Both the position numbers and the translations under genes were made by a program. This document shows positions 1 through 6,273 of a DNA stretch of 10,671 nucleotides, in pieces; within the stretch, counting starts at the first letter, position 1; every line of letters begins with the position of its first letter. This stretch comes from JACQCE01 sp041484905 (GTDB taxonomy: Bacteria > Nitrospirota > Nitrospiria > JACQCE01): contig JBGPIL010000072.1 of assembly GCA_041484905.1 (NCBI GenBank), positions 1-10,671 on the forward strand, given 5' to 3'. The notes below the pieces were generated by a model. The model was not told the origin of the DNA. It did not search any database and worked only from the letters and a program-made list of their open reading frames with translations.

Positions 1-1515
1 GCTCAGATCATACGATGACGCCGAGAAATAATAGGTTACTCCATTCTGCAACCCGGTGGCAATCGTGTTCATCTGGGCGTTCGGCTGACCGGTAAAATCG
101 CCCAGCAAGGTCCCATCATTGATCCCGACCGGGTACTGATCGGTGCGGTACCGAATCCGGGCGCCGACAAAATCACCATCCGGCGGATTGACCCAGGTCA
201 GCGTGATCTGTTGATTGCCGGCCATCGCGCTAAATTGCTGGACATCTCCCGGCGGCGTCGTATCCGACGTGGCCGATGTGGTAAAGGTCGCATCTCCTGA
301 GGTGGCCAGATTATTCGCCCCATCGGCGCTCTTGACCCGGTAATGATACGTGGCGGAGGCCGTCAACCCGCTCAGCGCCTGGCTGTGGCTCGTCACCAGC
401 GTGCTGCTAAGCGTGGTGGACGATCCGTAGCCGGTCGTCAACCCGTACTCCACCTGGGTGGTGGCCGCTTCATTCGTCGTCCAGGTCACAGTCGAACCGC
501 TGCTGGTCAGATTGCTGATCGTCACTCCGGAAATCACCGGTGGCGTCGTGTCAGGCGCAGCGGTGGTGGTAAAGGTAAAATCCCCTGAGGTGGCCAGATT
601 ATTCGCCCCGTCGGCACTCTTGACCCGATAATGATAGAGGGTGGACACGGTCAACCCGCTCAGTGTCTGGCTGTGGCTCGTCACGAGTGCGCTGTTCAAC
701 GTTGTTGAGGAACCGTAGGCGGCGGTCAACCCATAGTCCACCTGCGTCGTTGCCGTTTCATTGGTCGTCCAGGTGATCACGGCGCCGGTGCTGGTGAGAT
801 TGCTGGCCGTGACGCCGGAGATGACCGGCGGCGTCGTGTCGACTACCGCCAGGGTCGTAAAGGTATTATCAGCCGAAATCGCCACGTTGGAGGCGGCATC
901 GACACTCCAGACGCGAAAGTGATAGAGCGTTGACGCCTGAAGCCCACTGATCGTCCGGCTGTGGCTCGTCACCAGCGAGGAATCGAGCGTCGTGGTCGTG
1001 CCATACGCTGTGGTCGTGCCGTATTCAACCTGCGAGGAAGAGGCAACATCCGTGGTCCAGGTAATGACGGCTCCGGATGAAGTAATGCTCTGAACGGCAA
1101 TTGCAGAAATGACCGGAGGAACCGCGACAAGGGTTTTGCTGCCCTCGTTTGAGAAGCCGCTCTCATTGCCCGATGCGTCATACGCCGTCACGGCGAAATA
1201 ATAGGTGCCGCCGCCAAGACCGGTCACGGTATAGCTGGTTTGATTGCCGATATTCACCGGCGCGCCATAATTGCCCGGCGAGGTTCCGTAGTACACTTTG
1301 TAGCCGGCCAGATTAGTCAGCGGCGTTCCATCGGTATTGGTGGTTGGAGCCCCCCAACTCAAGGCCGCCGTGCCGGCAAAAGCCTGGTGATCTATTAATA
1401 ATGACAGCGAAAGAGCGAAAATGGCGGCGGTGATCCAAAGGCCGGCGCGCCAGATCCAACTTTTTAACGCAGGTGGCACAGGGAAGAGGTTTCGGATGTG
1501 GAATCGATCAGCCAT
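1..1515 (-). CDS. Exported fibronectin type III repeat protein (partial, C-terminus beyond window)
   Basis: This is a secreted multi-domain protein, probably a surface or matrix adhesin or scaffold. The frame reads without a stop from ATG at 1515 to the window edge (505 codons); an in-frame TGA two codons upstream leaves this ATG as the only reasonable start. Residues 1-47 look like a signal peptide with a long n-region: basic and tryptophan-rich segment 18-27, hydrophobic core about 28-41, possible cleavage after A-F-A (45-47). A first FN3-like domain follows (about 50-130, with a GYKVYYGTS strand). Three tandem 96-residue units (133-228, 229-324, 325-420) each begin PPVIS or PPVISG and carry ITWTT, Q-V-[ED]-YG and LYH/TYHYRV strands. 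A more divergent FN3 starts at 421. No catalytic domain is visible. A PEP-CTERM tail beyond the window is possible, given the neighbours and a sigma-54 promoter upstream, but it is not seen. Confidence 0.85.
   Translation of the reverse strand, partial: MADRFHIRNLFPVPPALKSWIWRAGLWITAAIFALSLSLLIDHQAFAGTAALSWGAPTTNTDGTPLTNLAGYKVYYGTSPGNYGAPVNIGNQTSYTVTGLGGGTYYFAVTAYDASGNESGFSNEGSKTLVAVPPVISAIAVQSITSSGAVITWTTDVASSSQVEYGTTTAYGTTTTLDSSLVTSHSRTISGLQASTLYHFRVWSVDAASNVAISADNTFTTLAVVDTTPPVISGVTASNLTSTGAVITWTTNETATTQVDYGLTAAYGSSTTLNSALVTSHSQTLSGLTVSTLYHYRVKSADGANNLATSGDFTFTTTAAPDTTPPVISGVTISNLTSSGSTVTWTTNEAATTQVEYGLTTGYGSSTTLSSTLVTSHSQALSGLTASATYHYRVKSADGANNLATSGDATFTTSATSDTTPPGDVQQFSAMAGNQQITLTWVNPPDGDFVGARIRYRTDQYPVGINDGTLLGDFTGQPNAQMNTIATGLQNGVTYYFSASSYDLS
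256..1119 (-). repeat. Three in-register 288-bp tandem units encoding FN3-like domains
   Basis: Within the FN3 gene three consecutive units of exactly 288 bp (96 codons) occupy 832-1119, 544-831 and 256-543. Equivalent codons, such as the PP pair that opens each unit, lie 288 bp apart without indels. The two units furthest from the N-terminus are clearly similar in DNA: stretches around 299-345 and 587-633 are nearly identical and encode the shared ending with KSADGANNLATSGD. The N-terminal unit is more diverged. This points to recent internal duplication of one domain, and to a region where copy number could vary between strains. Confidence 0.85.
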
Positions 1516-1597
1516 TGCTCACTCTTGAGTTAAGAAGTTTGAATTGGTTCCTTTTCTCGTTGATTGTTGGGATTGCCGGTCTCTCGCATTAAGTAGT

Positions 1598-1613
1598 TGC
1601 AGGGACGGGGCCA
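1598..1613 (-). promoter_or_regulatory. Predicted sigma-54 (-24/-12) promoter of the FN3-repeat gene
   Basis: Read on the minus strand the site is TGGCCC-CGTCC-CTGCA. This has the obligatory GG-N10-GC spacing and most of the sigma-54 consensus TGGCAC-N5-TTGCA. It points toward the FN3 gene. Initiation about 12 bp past the GC would give a 5' leader of roughly 70 nt before the ATG at 1515. The neighbouring prsR encodes a sigma-54 activator, which makes the site more credible. The match is good but not perfect, because the -12 box is CTGC rather than TTGC. Confidence 0.6.
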
Positions 1614-1626
1614 AAACGAATTAAGC

Positions 1627-1662
1627 GTCTTAACCTGTTAATTTTATTTGATAAATTAAGAC
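1627..1662. promoter_or_regulatory. Inverted repeat, candidate activator site upstream of the FN3 sigma-54 promoter
   Basis: GTCTTAA at 1627-1633 and TTAAGAC at 1656-1662 form a perfect 7-bp inverted repeat with 22 bp between the arms, inside an AT-rich segment 14-49 bp upstream of the -24 box of the FN3 promoter. The first arm extends to GTCTTAACCTGT. A close relative, GTCATAACTGT, is readable on the minus strand at 5622-5632, upstream of the PEP-CTERM gene promoter. I infer a possible PrsR-binding site. The position is nearer to the promoter than is usual for sigma-54 activators. Confidence 0.3.
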
Positions 1663-1841
1663 AGGCCTGGCAAACATCACTGAAGCTTGTTGCAGCTCCT
1701 GACCGGACAAAATCGAACACTCACCTCTGTCACAGACTGCCTAGCAAAATGCCCTCTGTCGCATGAAATTGGCCTCAAGACGGAGTAAACTTGGCATCAA
1801 CCATGGCGCTTGATGTGAGATGCGGCATTCGCCCAATCACA

Positions 1842-1863
1842 GAACGAGCCGCGGCGGCTGTTC
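1842..1863 (+). other. GC-rich hairpin upstream of prsK
   Basis: GAAC-g-AGCC, loop GCGGC, then GGCTGTTC gives an 8-bp perfect stem with one bulged G, followed by TTT. No plus-strand gene ends just upstream, so it is not an obvious gene terminator. It could end a small unannotated transcript or sit in the prsK 5' leader. Its function is unknown. Confidence 0.3.
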
Positions 1864-2002
1864 TTTACCGTATCCCCCCACTTTTGAGGGATTGTGAACC
1901 ATGGGCCGGCATGTTTGAATGAAGGGATTCCAACAGGTTAGCGGCAGCCCCTCCACAAGATCAGGCGCAGTCAACATAGAGCGCAGCATTACGAGGCTCT
2001 CA

Positions 2003-2035
2003 ATGACAACCGGGACGACTCGCCACGCGCCATGA
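2003..2035 (+). CDS. Ten-codon leader mini-ORF coupled to prsK
   Basis: The ORF reads ATG ACA ... CCA TGA and encodes MTTGTTRHAP. Its TGA overlaps the prsK start codon as ATGA (2032-2035). A GAGG Shine-Dalgarno lies at 1993-1996, 6 nt before this ATG, whereas prsK itself has no recognisable Shine-Dalgarno. This is the classic arrangement for translational coupling: ribosomes ending the mini-ORF restart on prsK. The peptide resembles nothing I know. The amidohydrolase at 6303 is preceded by an ORF of exactly the same length, offset and overlap. Confidence 0.4.
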   Translation: MTTGTTRHAP

Positions 2036-4143
2036 ATACCTTCCTCATTCTTTCAGCGTTGACGGCTGCACTCGTCGCCACGTGCGTGGCGGTGTTCGTG
2101 CTATGGCAGGCGCCTCGTCATCGTCCAAGTCGGACATTCGCGCTGGGATGGTCGGTCATCATCGCGACCGAACTGTTCTGCTTCCTGGCCGCGACGGCCG
2201 CCTCTTTTCCCAGACAGCTTTTTTGGATGCGGACCGCTCTGCTTGCCGAGGGGCTCTGGCCAGCCTGCTGGTTTCTCTTCAGCCTGGATTATGCGCGGGC
2301 CGGTGCGCCCACACGGTCCATGCGTTCCAAGGGCGCCATGGCCGCCATGGTGCTGCTGCCCTTAGCCATTGGACTGCTGAATTGGAGCGCGCTGCTGGCC
2401 TTACCGTTGGACAGCTATGAGCCCGGCCGCTACTTCATGCTGGGGCCGTGGGGCCGCCTGCTCATCGGCCTCACGTTGGCGGCTCTTGTGCTCCCCCTGA
2501 TCAATCTCGAAGCGACACTCCGCGCGTCAACAGGGCTGGGACGCTGGCACGTGAAATTCATGATCCTGGGCGTGGGATTGTTGCTGGGTTTCGAAATCTA
2601 TCTGCAGAGCTACCGTCTGCTCTTCGCCACGCTTGATCGCTTGATGATCGGACCGCAGGCGGTGGTGATCATCCTGGCCGCCGGGCTGATGACCGTGTCA
2701 TTGATCAGAAACCGGCGCGGCGCCATCGAGCTCTCCGTGTCGCAATCCGCGGTCTTCGGATCCATCGTCCTCCTGTTGATCGGCGGCTATCTGGTCGCAG
2801 TCGGCGTGTTGGCCCAACTGTGGGCGCTGGTCAACCACGATACCGCCGAATTGTGGCGGGGGCTTCTCTTCCTTCTGGCCCTGATCGGCCTGATCAGTCT
2901 GATCTTGTCCGCCCGCCTGAAAGCCAGGGTCAGACAGTGGCTCTCACGACACCTCTATCCTCACCGCTACGACTACCGACTCGAGTGGCTGCAACTGACG
3001 GAGCGGACAAGCCGCCAGTTCGGGCTGGATGCGTCGCTGCGCGCGGTCGTCGACCGGCTGGCCGAGCTCTTCAACGCGCCGCGGGTCTCAGCCTGGCTGT
3101 TTGACGAGACAAACCAACAGCTCCGCCTCGCCGCCACGGTCCAGGTCACCTCAACCGAAGAGACCACCTGGCGCGCCCAACCCATTGTCGCGCCCGCGTT
3201 GGCTGCAGATCTGCTGTCATGGAATAGCCCCAGGGTCGTCACCACCGTGCCGGCCAATGCGACTGATCCGATTGCCGCCGAATTGGAGACCTTCGTGCGG
3301 CAGACACGGGCCCATGTCGCCGCACCGCTCGTGCTCGGCGGACGGGCACTCGGGCTGTTGGCGGTCGGTGACCAGCTCGCCGGACAGCCGTACGGGTCCG
3401 AGGAATTGCTGCTCATCGGCGCCATCGCTCAACAAAGCGCCGCATCCGTCCTGACGGCCCGGCTGGCGCAGGAAGTGATGCGCACGCGTGAAGCCGAACT
3501 CTCCCAGCTCTACGCCACTTTTCTCGTGCACGATTTAAAAAATCTCGGCACCACGCTCTCGCTCGTGACCCAGAACCTGCCCCTGCGTTACGACGATGCC
3601 CGATTCCGTGACGACGCCCAACGCGTCATCAGCGAAACCATAGATAAAATCAAGGAAATGACCGAGAGGGTGACCACATTACGCCAGGACTATGAGTTGG
3701 TTCTGGAGGCGACCGATTTGAACCGCCTGGCGGAAGAGAGTCTCCGGTCGCTCAATGGGTCGACGGCGGCCGCCGTGGCGTTTGAACCGACAACGCTGCC
3801 TCCCGTAAGGCTGGACCGCCGCCAGTTTCGCTCCGTACTGACGAATCTTCTCCTCAACGCGCAGGAGGCCAGCCGCCACGCCAACGGACGGATCCGGCTT
3901 CGCACCGAACACCGAAACGGGTGGGCGGCGCTGTCTGTCATCGATGACGGCTGCGGCATGTCCGCGGACTTCATGGATCGGCACCTCTTTCAGCCATTTC
4001 GCAGCACCAAGCCTGGCGGCCTGGGTATTGGGTTGTACCAGTGCCGGAAGATCGTGGACGCCCACGGCGGTCGCATGACGGTGGACAGCCAGGAAGGCAA
4101 GGGCACCACCGTCACCATTGTGCTCCCAGCGCCGACGGAATAA
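2032..4143 (+). CDS. prsK: PEP-CTERM system sensor histidine kinase PrsK
   Basis: This is a membrane histidine kinase of the exosortase/PEP-CTERM-associated PrsK family; it should autophosphorylate and pass phosphate to PrsR. The 703-residue length fits the family as I recall it. Residues 1 to about 295 form eight or nine hydrophobic helices, the putative membrane sensing module. A GAF domain spans roughly 324-480 (ERTSRQFGLD to AAPLVLGGRALGLLAVGD). The phospho-acceptor is H500 in the box VHDLKN, followed by a helical dimerisation region. The ATPase domain has the N box around N609 (LTNLLLNAQEAS), a G1 box DDGCG starting at D638, and a G2 box GGLGIGL at 662-668. All catalytic motifs are intact. 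The start is the ATG that overlaps the upstream mini-ORF; no independent ribosome site is seen. The ligand sensed by the membrane and GAF parts cannot be read from the sequence. Confidence 0.93.
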   Translation: MNTFLILSALTAALVATCVAVFVLWQAPRHRPSRTFALGWSVIIATELFCFLAATAASFPRQLFWMRTALLAEGLWPACWFLFSLDYARAGAPTRSMRSKGAMAAMVLLPLAIGLLNWSALLALPLDSYEPGRYFMLGPWGRLLIGLTLAALVLPLINLEATLRASTGLGRWHVKFMILGVGLLLGFEIYLQSYRLLFATLDRLMIGPQAVVIILAAGLMTVSLIRNRRGAIELSVSQSAVFGSIVLLLIGGYLVAVGVLAQLWALVNHDTAELWRGLLFLLALIGLISLILSARLKARVRQWLSRHLYPHRYDYRLEWLQLTERTSRQFGLDASLRAVVDRLAELFNAPRVSAWLFDETNQQLRLAATVQVTSTEETTWRAQPIVAPALAADLLSWNSPRVVTTVPANATDPIAAELETFVRQTRAHVAAPLVLGGRALGLLAVGDQLAGQPYGSEELLLIGAIAQQSAASVLTARLAQEVMRTREAELSQLYATFLVHDLKNLGTTLSLVTQNLPLRYDDARFRDDAQRVISETIDKIKEMTERVTTLRQDYELVLEATDLNRLAEESLRSLNGSTAAAVAFEPTTLPPVRLDRRQFRSVLTNLLLNAQEASRHANGRIRLRTEHRNGWAALSVIDDGCGMSADFMDRHLFQPFRSTKPGGLGIGLYQCRKIVDAHGGRMTVDSQEGKGTTVTIVLPAPTE

Positions 4144-4147
4144 GCCC

Positions 4148-5491
4148 ATGTTGAGACCGCTGCTCCTGACCGAAGACGACGAACTGATTCGCAACCAGAT
4201 GCAATGGGGACTCTCCTCCGACTATGAGGTGCACGTCGCCGGCAACCGTGAAGGCGCGCTCGCCCTCGCCAAGCAGCTTCAGCCTCCGGTCGTGCTGCTG
4301 GATCTCGGGCTGCCGCCCACGCCGAGAGAAGCCACCGAGGGCTTGCAGACGCTCCAGGAGCTGCTGCGTCTGTTGCCGCGCACCAAAGTCATCGTCGTGA
4401 CCGGCCATGGCGAGCGGGCCGTCGCGCTCAAGGCGGTGGAGCTGGGGGCGCATGATTATTTCACCAAGCCGACCGATCTGGCCGAGTTGAAGCTCCTGCT
4501 CAAACGGGCCTATCAGCTCTATGACCTGGAAGCGGAAAATGCGGCCCGCCGGCACGAGGCCGCGGGCCAGGGGTTCGGCTCCCTGATCGGGAATTCACCG
4601 GTCATGCAGTCGCTCTTTACGACCATCCGGAAAGTGGCCGGCTCGGACGCCGCTGTTCTTGTGATGGGCGAAAGCGGAACCGGCAAAGAGCTGGTCGCCC
4701 ACACGATTCATGCCGAAAGCGCGCGGGGCGGCCGGCCGTTTGTCGCCATCAACTGTGGCGCCATTCCCGACAACTTGCTGGAAAGCGAGCTGTTCGGGTA
4801 TGAGAAAGGCGCGTTTACCGGCGCCATCACCCAACGTCGGGGCCGAATCGAATTCGCCGAGGGCGGCACACTTTTTTTGGACGAGGTCGGCGAACTGCCA
4901 CTCGCGCTTCAGGTCAAACTCCTTCGATTTCTTCAGGACCGGACGATCGAACGGGTGGGGGGACACGAATCGATCCATGTTGACGTCCGCGTCATGGCCG
5001 CCACGAATAAAGATCTGAGCGAAGCAATTGCCGGCGGGACGTTCCGGGACGATCTCTACTACCGCCTCCACGTCATCACGGTTCTCGTTCCCCCCCTTAG
5101 AGAGCGCGGCCCGGACGTGATGTTGCTGGCCCAGGCTTTTCTGGATCGCACCACCGCTGAAGAGAAAAAACCCGTCAAAGGATTCGCCCCGGACGCCTGG
5201 GATGCGTTGCGAGCCCATCACTGGCCCGGCAATATTCGGGAACTCGAAAACAGGGTCAAGCGGGCCGTCATCATGGCCGAGGGGCGGCTGGTCTCTCCGG
5301 CCGACCTGGAATTGTCCTCCCCAACGCAGCAAACACCATCGCTCCGAGCCGCCAAAGAGGAAACCGAGCGGGAGATGGTGCTGGCCGCTCTGATGAAACA
5401 TAACGGCAATGTTACGCGTGCGGCCGCTGAGCTTGGCTTGAGCCGCCAAGCGCTCCATGAAATCATTGTGAAACGGGACATTCGCCTGTAG
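4148..5491 (+). CDS. prsR: PEP-CTERM system sigma-54-dependent response regulator PrsR
   Basis: This is an NtrC/AtoC-class transcription activator and the cognate partner of PrsK. From ATG 4148 it has 447 residues. The receiver domain (about 4-120) has the acidic pair D10-D11, phospho-acceptor D52 (VVLLDLGLPP), T85 and K107. The AAA+ sigma-54 interaction domain (about 145-385) has Walker A GESGTGKE at 174-181, the sigma-54 contact loop GAFTGA at 221-226, Walker B TLFLDE ending at E246, and downstream RDDLYYRL. The C-terminus is a Fis-type helix-turn-helix (NVTRAAAELGLSRQALHEII). All ATPase and sigma-54-contact motifs are present, so it should activate sigma-54 promoters when phosphorylated. 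The ATG lies 4 nt after the prsK stop and is preceded by GGA at 4137-4139, so the two genes are surely one transcript. An in-frame TTG at 4118 would overlap prsK and is unlikely to be the start. Confidence 0.94.
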   Translation: MLRPLLLTEDDELIRNQMQWGLSSDYEVHVAGNREGALALAKQLQPPVVLLDLGLPPTPREATEGLQTLQELLRLLPRTKVIVVTGHGERAVALKAVELGAHDYFTKPTDLAELKLLLKRAYQLYDLEAENAARRHEAAGQGFGSLIGNSPVMQSLFTTIRKVAGSDAAVLVMGESGTGKELVAHTIHAESARGGRPFVAINCGAIPDNLLESELFGYEKGAFTGAITQRRGRIEFAEGGTLFLDEVGELPLALQVKLLRFLQDRTIERVGGHESIHVDVRVMAATNKDLSEAIAGGTFRDDLYYRLHVITVLVPPLRERGPDVMLLAQAFLDRTTAEEKKPVKGFAPDAWDALRAHHWPGNIRELENRVKRAVIMAEGRLVSPADLELSSPTQQTPSLRAAKEETEREMVLAALMKHNGNVTRAAAELGLSRQALHEIIVKRDIRL

Positions 5492-5527
5492 GATGAGGAC
5501 CGACGGAAAAGCCGACAAGCCACCCTA

Positions 5528-5554
5528 GTGTTCATAGCTAAGAACACCTTGTTT
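5528..5554 (+). terminator. Probable terminator of prsK-prsR
   Basis: GTGTTC (5528-5533) pairs with GAACAC (5542-5547) around an 8-nt loop and is followed by CTTGTTT. The stem is modest and the T-run is interrupted, so termination may be partial. It lies 37 bp after the prsR stop and before the separate sigma-54 promoter of the next gene. Confidence 0.45.
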
Positions 5555-5716
5555 ATATGGATATTTATTTGATCGCCCAATTTCAATGCTTCAAGCCATC
5601 AAATTGCCGCAGGGAAACTTGACAGTTATGACAAACCTTCAACTCAGCTCAGCCGATTACCGGATAGAAAACACCGCAACACAATAAGAATATAACTGTA
5701 TTATCATATAGATAGT

Positions 5717-5729
5717 GGCCATAATGGCC
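5717..5729. promoter_or_regulatory. Perfect palindrome upstream of the PEP-CTERM gene promoter
   Basis: GGCCAT, a central A, then ATGGCC: two perfect 6-bp arms centred at 5723, with the near edge 25 bp upstream of the -24 box. ATGGC recurs at 5743 and again within the promoter itself. It could be an operator or an activator half-site pair; no regulator is identified. Confidence 0.35.
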
Positions 5730-5754
5730 GAACCAGCAACAGATGGCCGCTAGA

Positions 5755-5770
5755 TGGCATGGGCATTGCT
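5755..5770 (+). promoter_or_regulatory. Strong sigma-54 (-24/-12) promoter of the PEP-CTERM gene
   Basis: TGGCAT-GGGCA-TTGCT matches the consensus TGGCAC-N5-TTGCA at nearly every conserved base, with exact GG-N10-GC spacing (GG 5756-5757, GC 5768-5769). Transcription would start near 5781, leaving a leader of about 40 nt that contains the Shine-Dalgarno AAGGA before ATG 5822. Placement directly after prsR, a sigma-54 activator gene, makes this a likely PrsR target. Confidence 0.8.
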
Positions 5771-5821
5771 TCTATAAGTGTACAGATGGAACACAACCCT
5801 CAAGAAGAAAGGATCTGCATC

Positions 5822-6082
5822 ATGAAAAAAATATTACTTGCAAGTGTGATCGCGCTATTCGTCGTGTGGGTATATGCTCCTATCCTCCATATTAGTGGGA
5901 TGGCGGCACCACTGGCATACGCACTTCCGATTGCGGAAGGCGAAGGCGAGGAAGGCGAAGGCGAGGAAGGCGAAGGGGAACAGGATGGTGGTGGGACGAC
6001 TTCAGCACCCGAGCCGGCGTCACTTCTGTTGCTGGGTTCCGGCCTTGTCGGGCTGTGGGCCGTCAATCGGAAGCGTAGTTAA
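5822..6082 (+). CDS. Minimal PEP-CTERM sorting-domain protein with acidic EG repeats
   Basis: This 86-residue exported protein should be an exosortase substrate. Residues 1-34 are a signal peptide (MKK start, hydrophobic core about 4-18, likely cleavage at A-Y-A, 32-34). The mature body is only about 28 residues: an acidic Glu/Gly tract (39-53) made of EGEGE units, then QDGGGTTSA. The C-terminus is a textbook PEP-CTERM signal: PEP at 63-65, a hydrophobic helix (about 66-81) and a basic end RKRS (83-86). The exosortase would cut near the PEP motif and leave little more than an acidic peptide. The start is set by the promoter: ATG 5759 lies inside the -24 box and ATG 5786 would have almost no leader, whereas ATG 5822 has AAGGA about 8 nt upstream. 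Work on floc-forming Zoogloea has, as I recall, tied PrsK/PrsR/RpoN to expression of a PEP-CTERM protein, which fits this layout. Confidence 0.88.
   Translation: MKKILLASVIALFVVWVYAPILHISGMAAPLAYALPIAEGEGEEGEGEEGEGEQDGGGTTSAPEPASLLLLGSGLVGLWAVNRKRS
5936..5980 (+). repeat. Three tandem 15-bp units encoding EGEGE
   Basis: GAAGGCGAAGGCGAG occurs twice exactly (5936-5950, 5951-5965), followed by a third copy with two changes (5966-5980). It encodes the acidic core of the PEP-CTERM mini-protein. Short in-frame tandem units like these can change copy number by slippage without breaking the reading frame. Confidence 0.9.
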
Positions 6083-6106
6083 GTTAATTCAATATAGCTC
6101 GAATCG

Positions 6107-6147
6107 CCTGCGGCGCTGGGCAAATCGCTCAGCGCCGTAGGTTTTTT
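6107..6147 (+). terminator. Rho-independent terminator of the PEP-CTERM gene
   Basis: The left arm runs from CCTG at 6107 through CGGCGCTG, and the right arm CAGCGCCGTAGG ends at 6141. They pair almost perfectly and are followed directly by six T (6142-6147). The stem begins 24 bp after the stop codon. This makes the PEP-CTERM gene monocistronic and separates it from the amidohydrolase. Confidence 0.88.
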
Positions 6148-6170
6148 GTGCCGTAGCAACCGCAGTACCC

Positions 6171-6228
6171 TTCCCCCCCGAAAGCTCCACCAGGTGCAAG
6201 TGAAAGTTCGGACATGCTGTCATGGCAC
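6171..6228. repeat. Direct repeat copy A, upstream of the amidohydrolase
   Basis: This 58-bp segment begins TTCCCCCCCGAAA and ends ATGGCAC. It aligns with 7567-7623 with one gap and eight mismatches by my count (about 84% identity). Both copies have the same orientation and closely bracket the amidohydrolase gene. The conserved blocks are TTCCCCCCCGAAA, CTCCACCA, CGGAC and TGCTGT. I do not recognise it as an attC site, insertion-sequence end or known repeat family. Confidence 0.8.
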
Positions 6229-6273
6229 CAACCACATTTCCCATGATGGTTTGATTGACAGGAGGGACAAAAG

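Larger units (their letters stand above)
1516..2031. other. Divergent intergenic regulatory region between the FN3 gene and prsK
   Basis: This 516-bp gap separates two divergently transcribed genes. It holds the minus-strand sigma-54 site (1598-1613) and an AT-rich block at about 1614-1662 with an inverted repeat, GTCTTAA (1627-1633) and TTAAGAC (1656-1662). It also holds a GC-rich hairpin (1842-1863) and a short leader ORF immediately before prsK (2003-2035). I see no convincing sigma-70 promoter for prsK and no longer ORF with coding character. Confidence 0.6.
5492..5821 (+). promoter_or_regulatory. AT-rich regulatory region between prsR and the PEP-CTERM gene
   Basis: This 330-bp gap is visibly more AT-rich than the flanking genes. 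In order it contains the prsR terminator hairpin, a GTCATAACTGT-like motif (minus strand, 5622-5632), a perfect palindrome GGCCATaATGGCC (5717-5729), and a sigma-54 promoter (5755-5770). A 21-codon ORF beginning near 5557 has no ribosome site and is not credible as a gene. Confidence 0.6.

Noticed and set aside
1741..1790. Second sigma-54-like match on the minus strand (AGGCCA-ATTTC-ATGCG)
   Set aside because: It keeps GG-N10-GC but loses most other consensus bases, and it lies far from the FN3 start compared with the better site at 1598-1613.
4595..5518. Minus-strand open frame of 307 codons opposite prsR
   Set aside because: It is antisense to a fully recognisable AAA+ regulator, with no domain of its own and no plausible ribosome site.
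5557..5622. Small ORF of about 21 codons in the prsR to PEP-CTERM gap
   Set aside because: It has no Shine-Dalgarno, unremarkable composition, and lies in an AT-rich regulatory stretch.
5759..5821. Upstream in-frame starts for the PEP-CTERM gene (5759, 5786)
   Set aside because: The first lies inside the sigma-54 promoter and the second would be almost leaderless. ATG 5822 has a Shine-Dalgarno and begins a normal signal peptide.
6171..6228. Direct repeats as integron attC sites
   Set aside because: The core motifs expected at attC ends (RYYYAAC and GTTRRRY in inverted arrangement) are not present in either copy, and no integrase is in the window.
6222..6240. TGGCAC at the end of direct repeat A as a -24 box for the amidohydrolase
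   Set aside because: There is no GC at the required 10-bp spacing; the -12 position reads AT. The copy in repeat B also lacks it.
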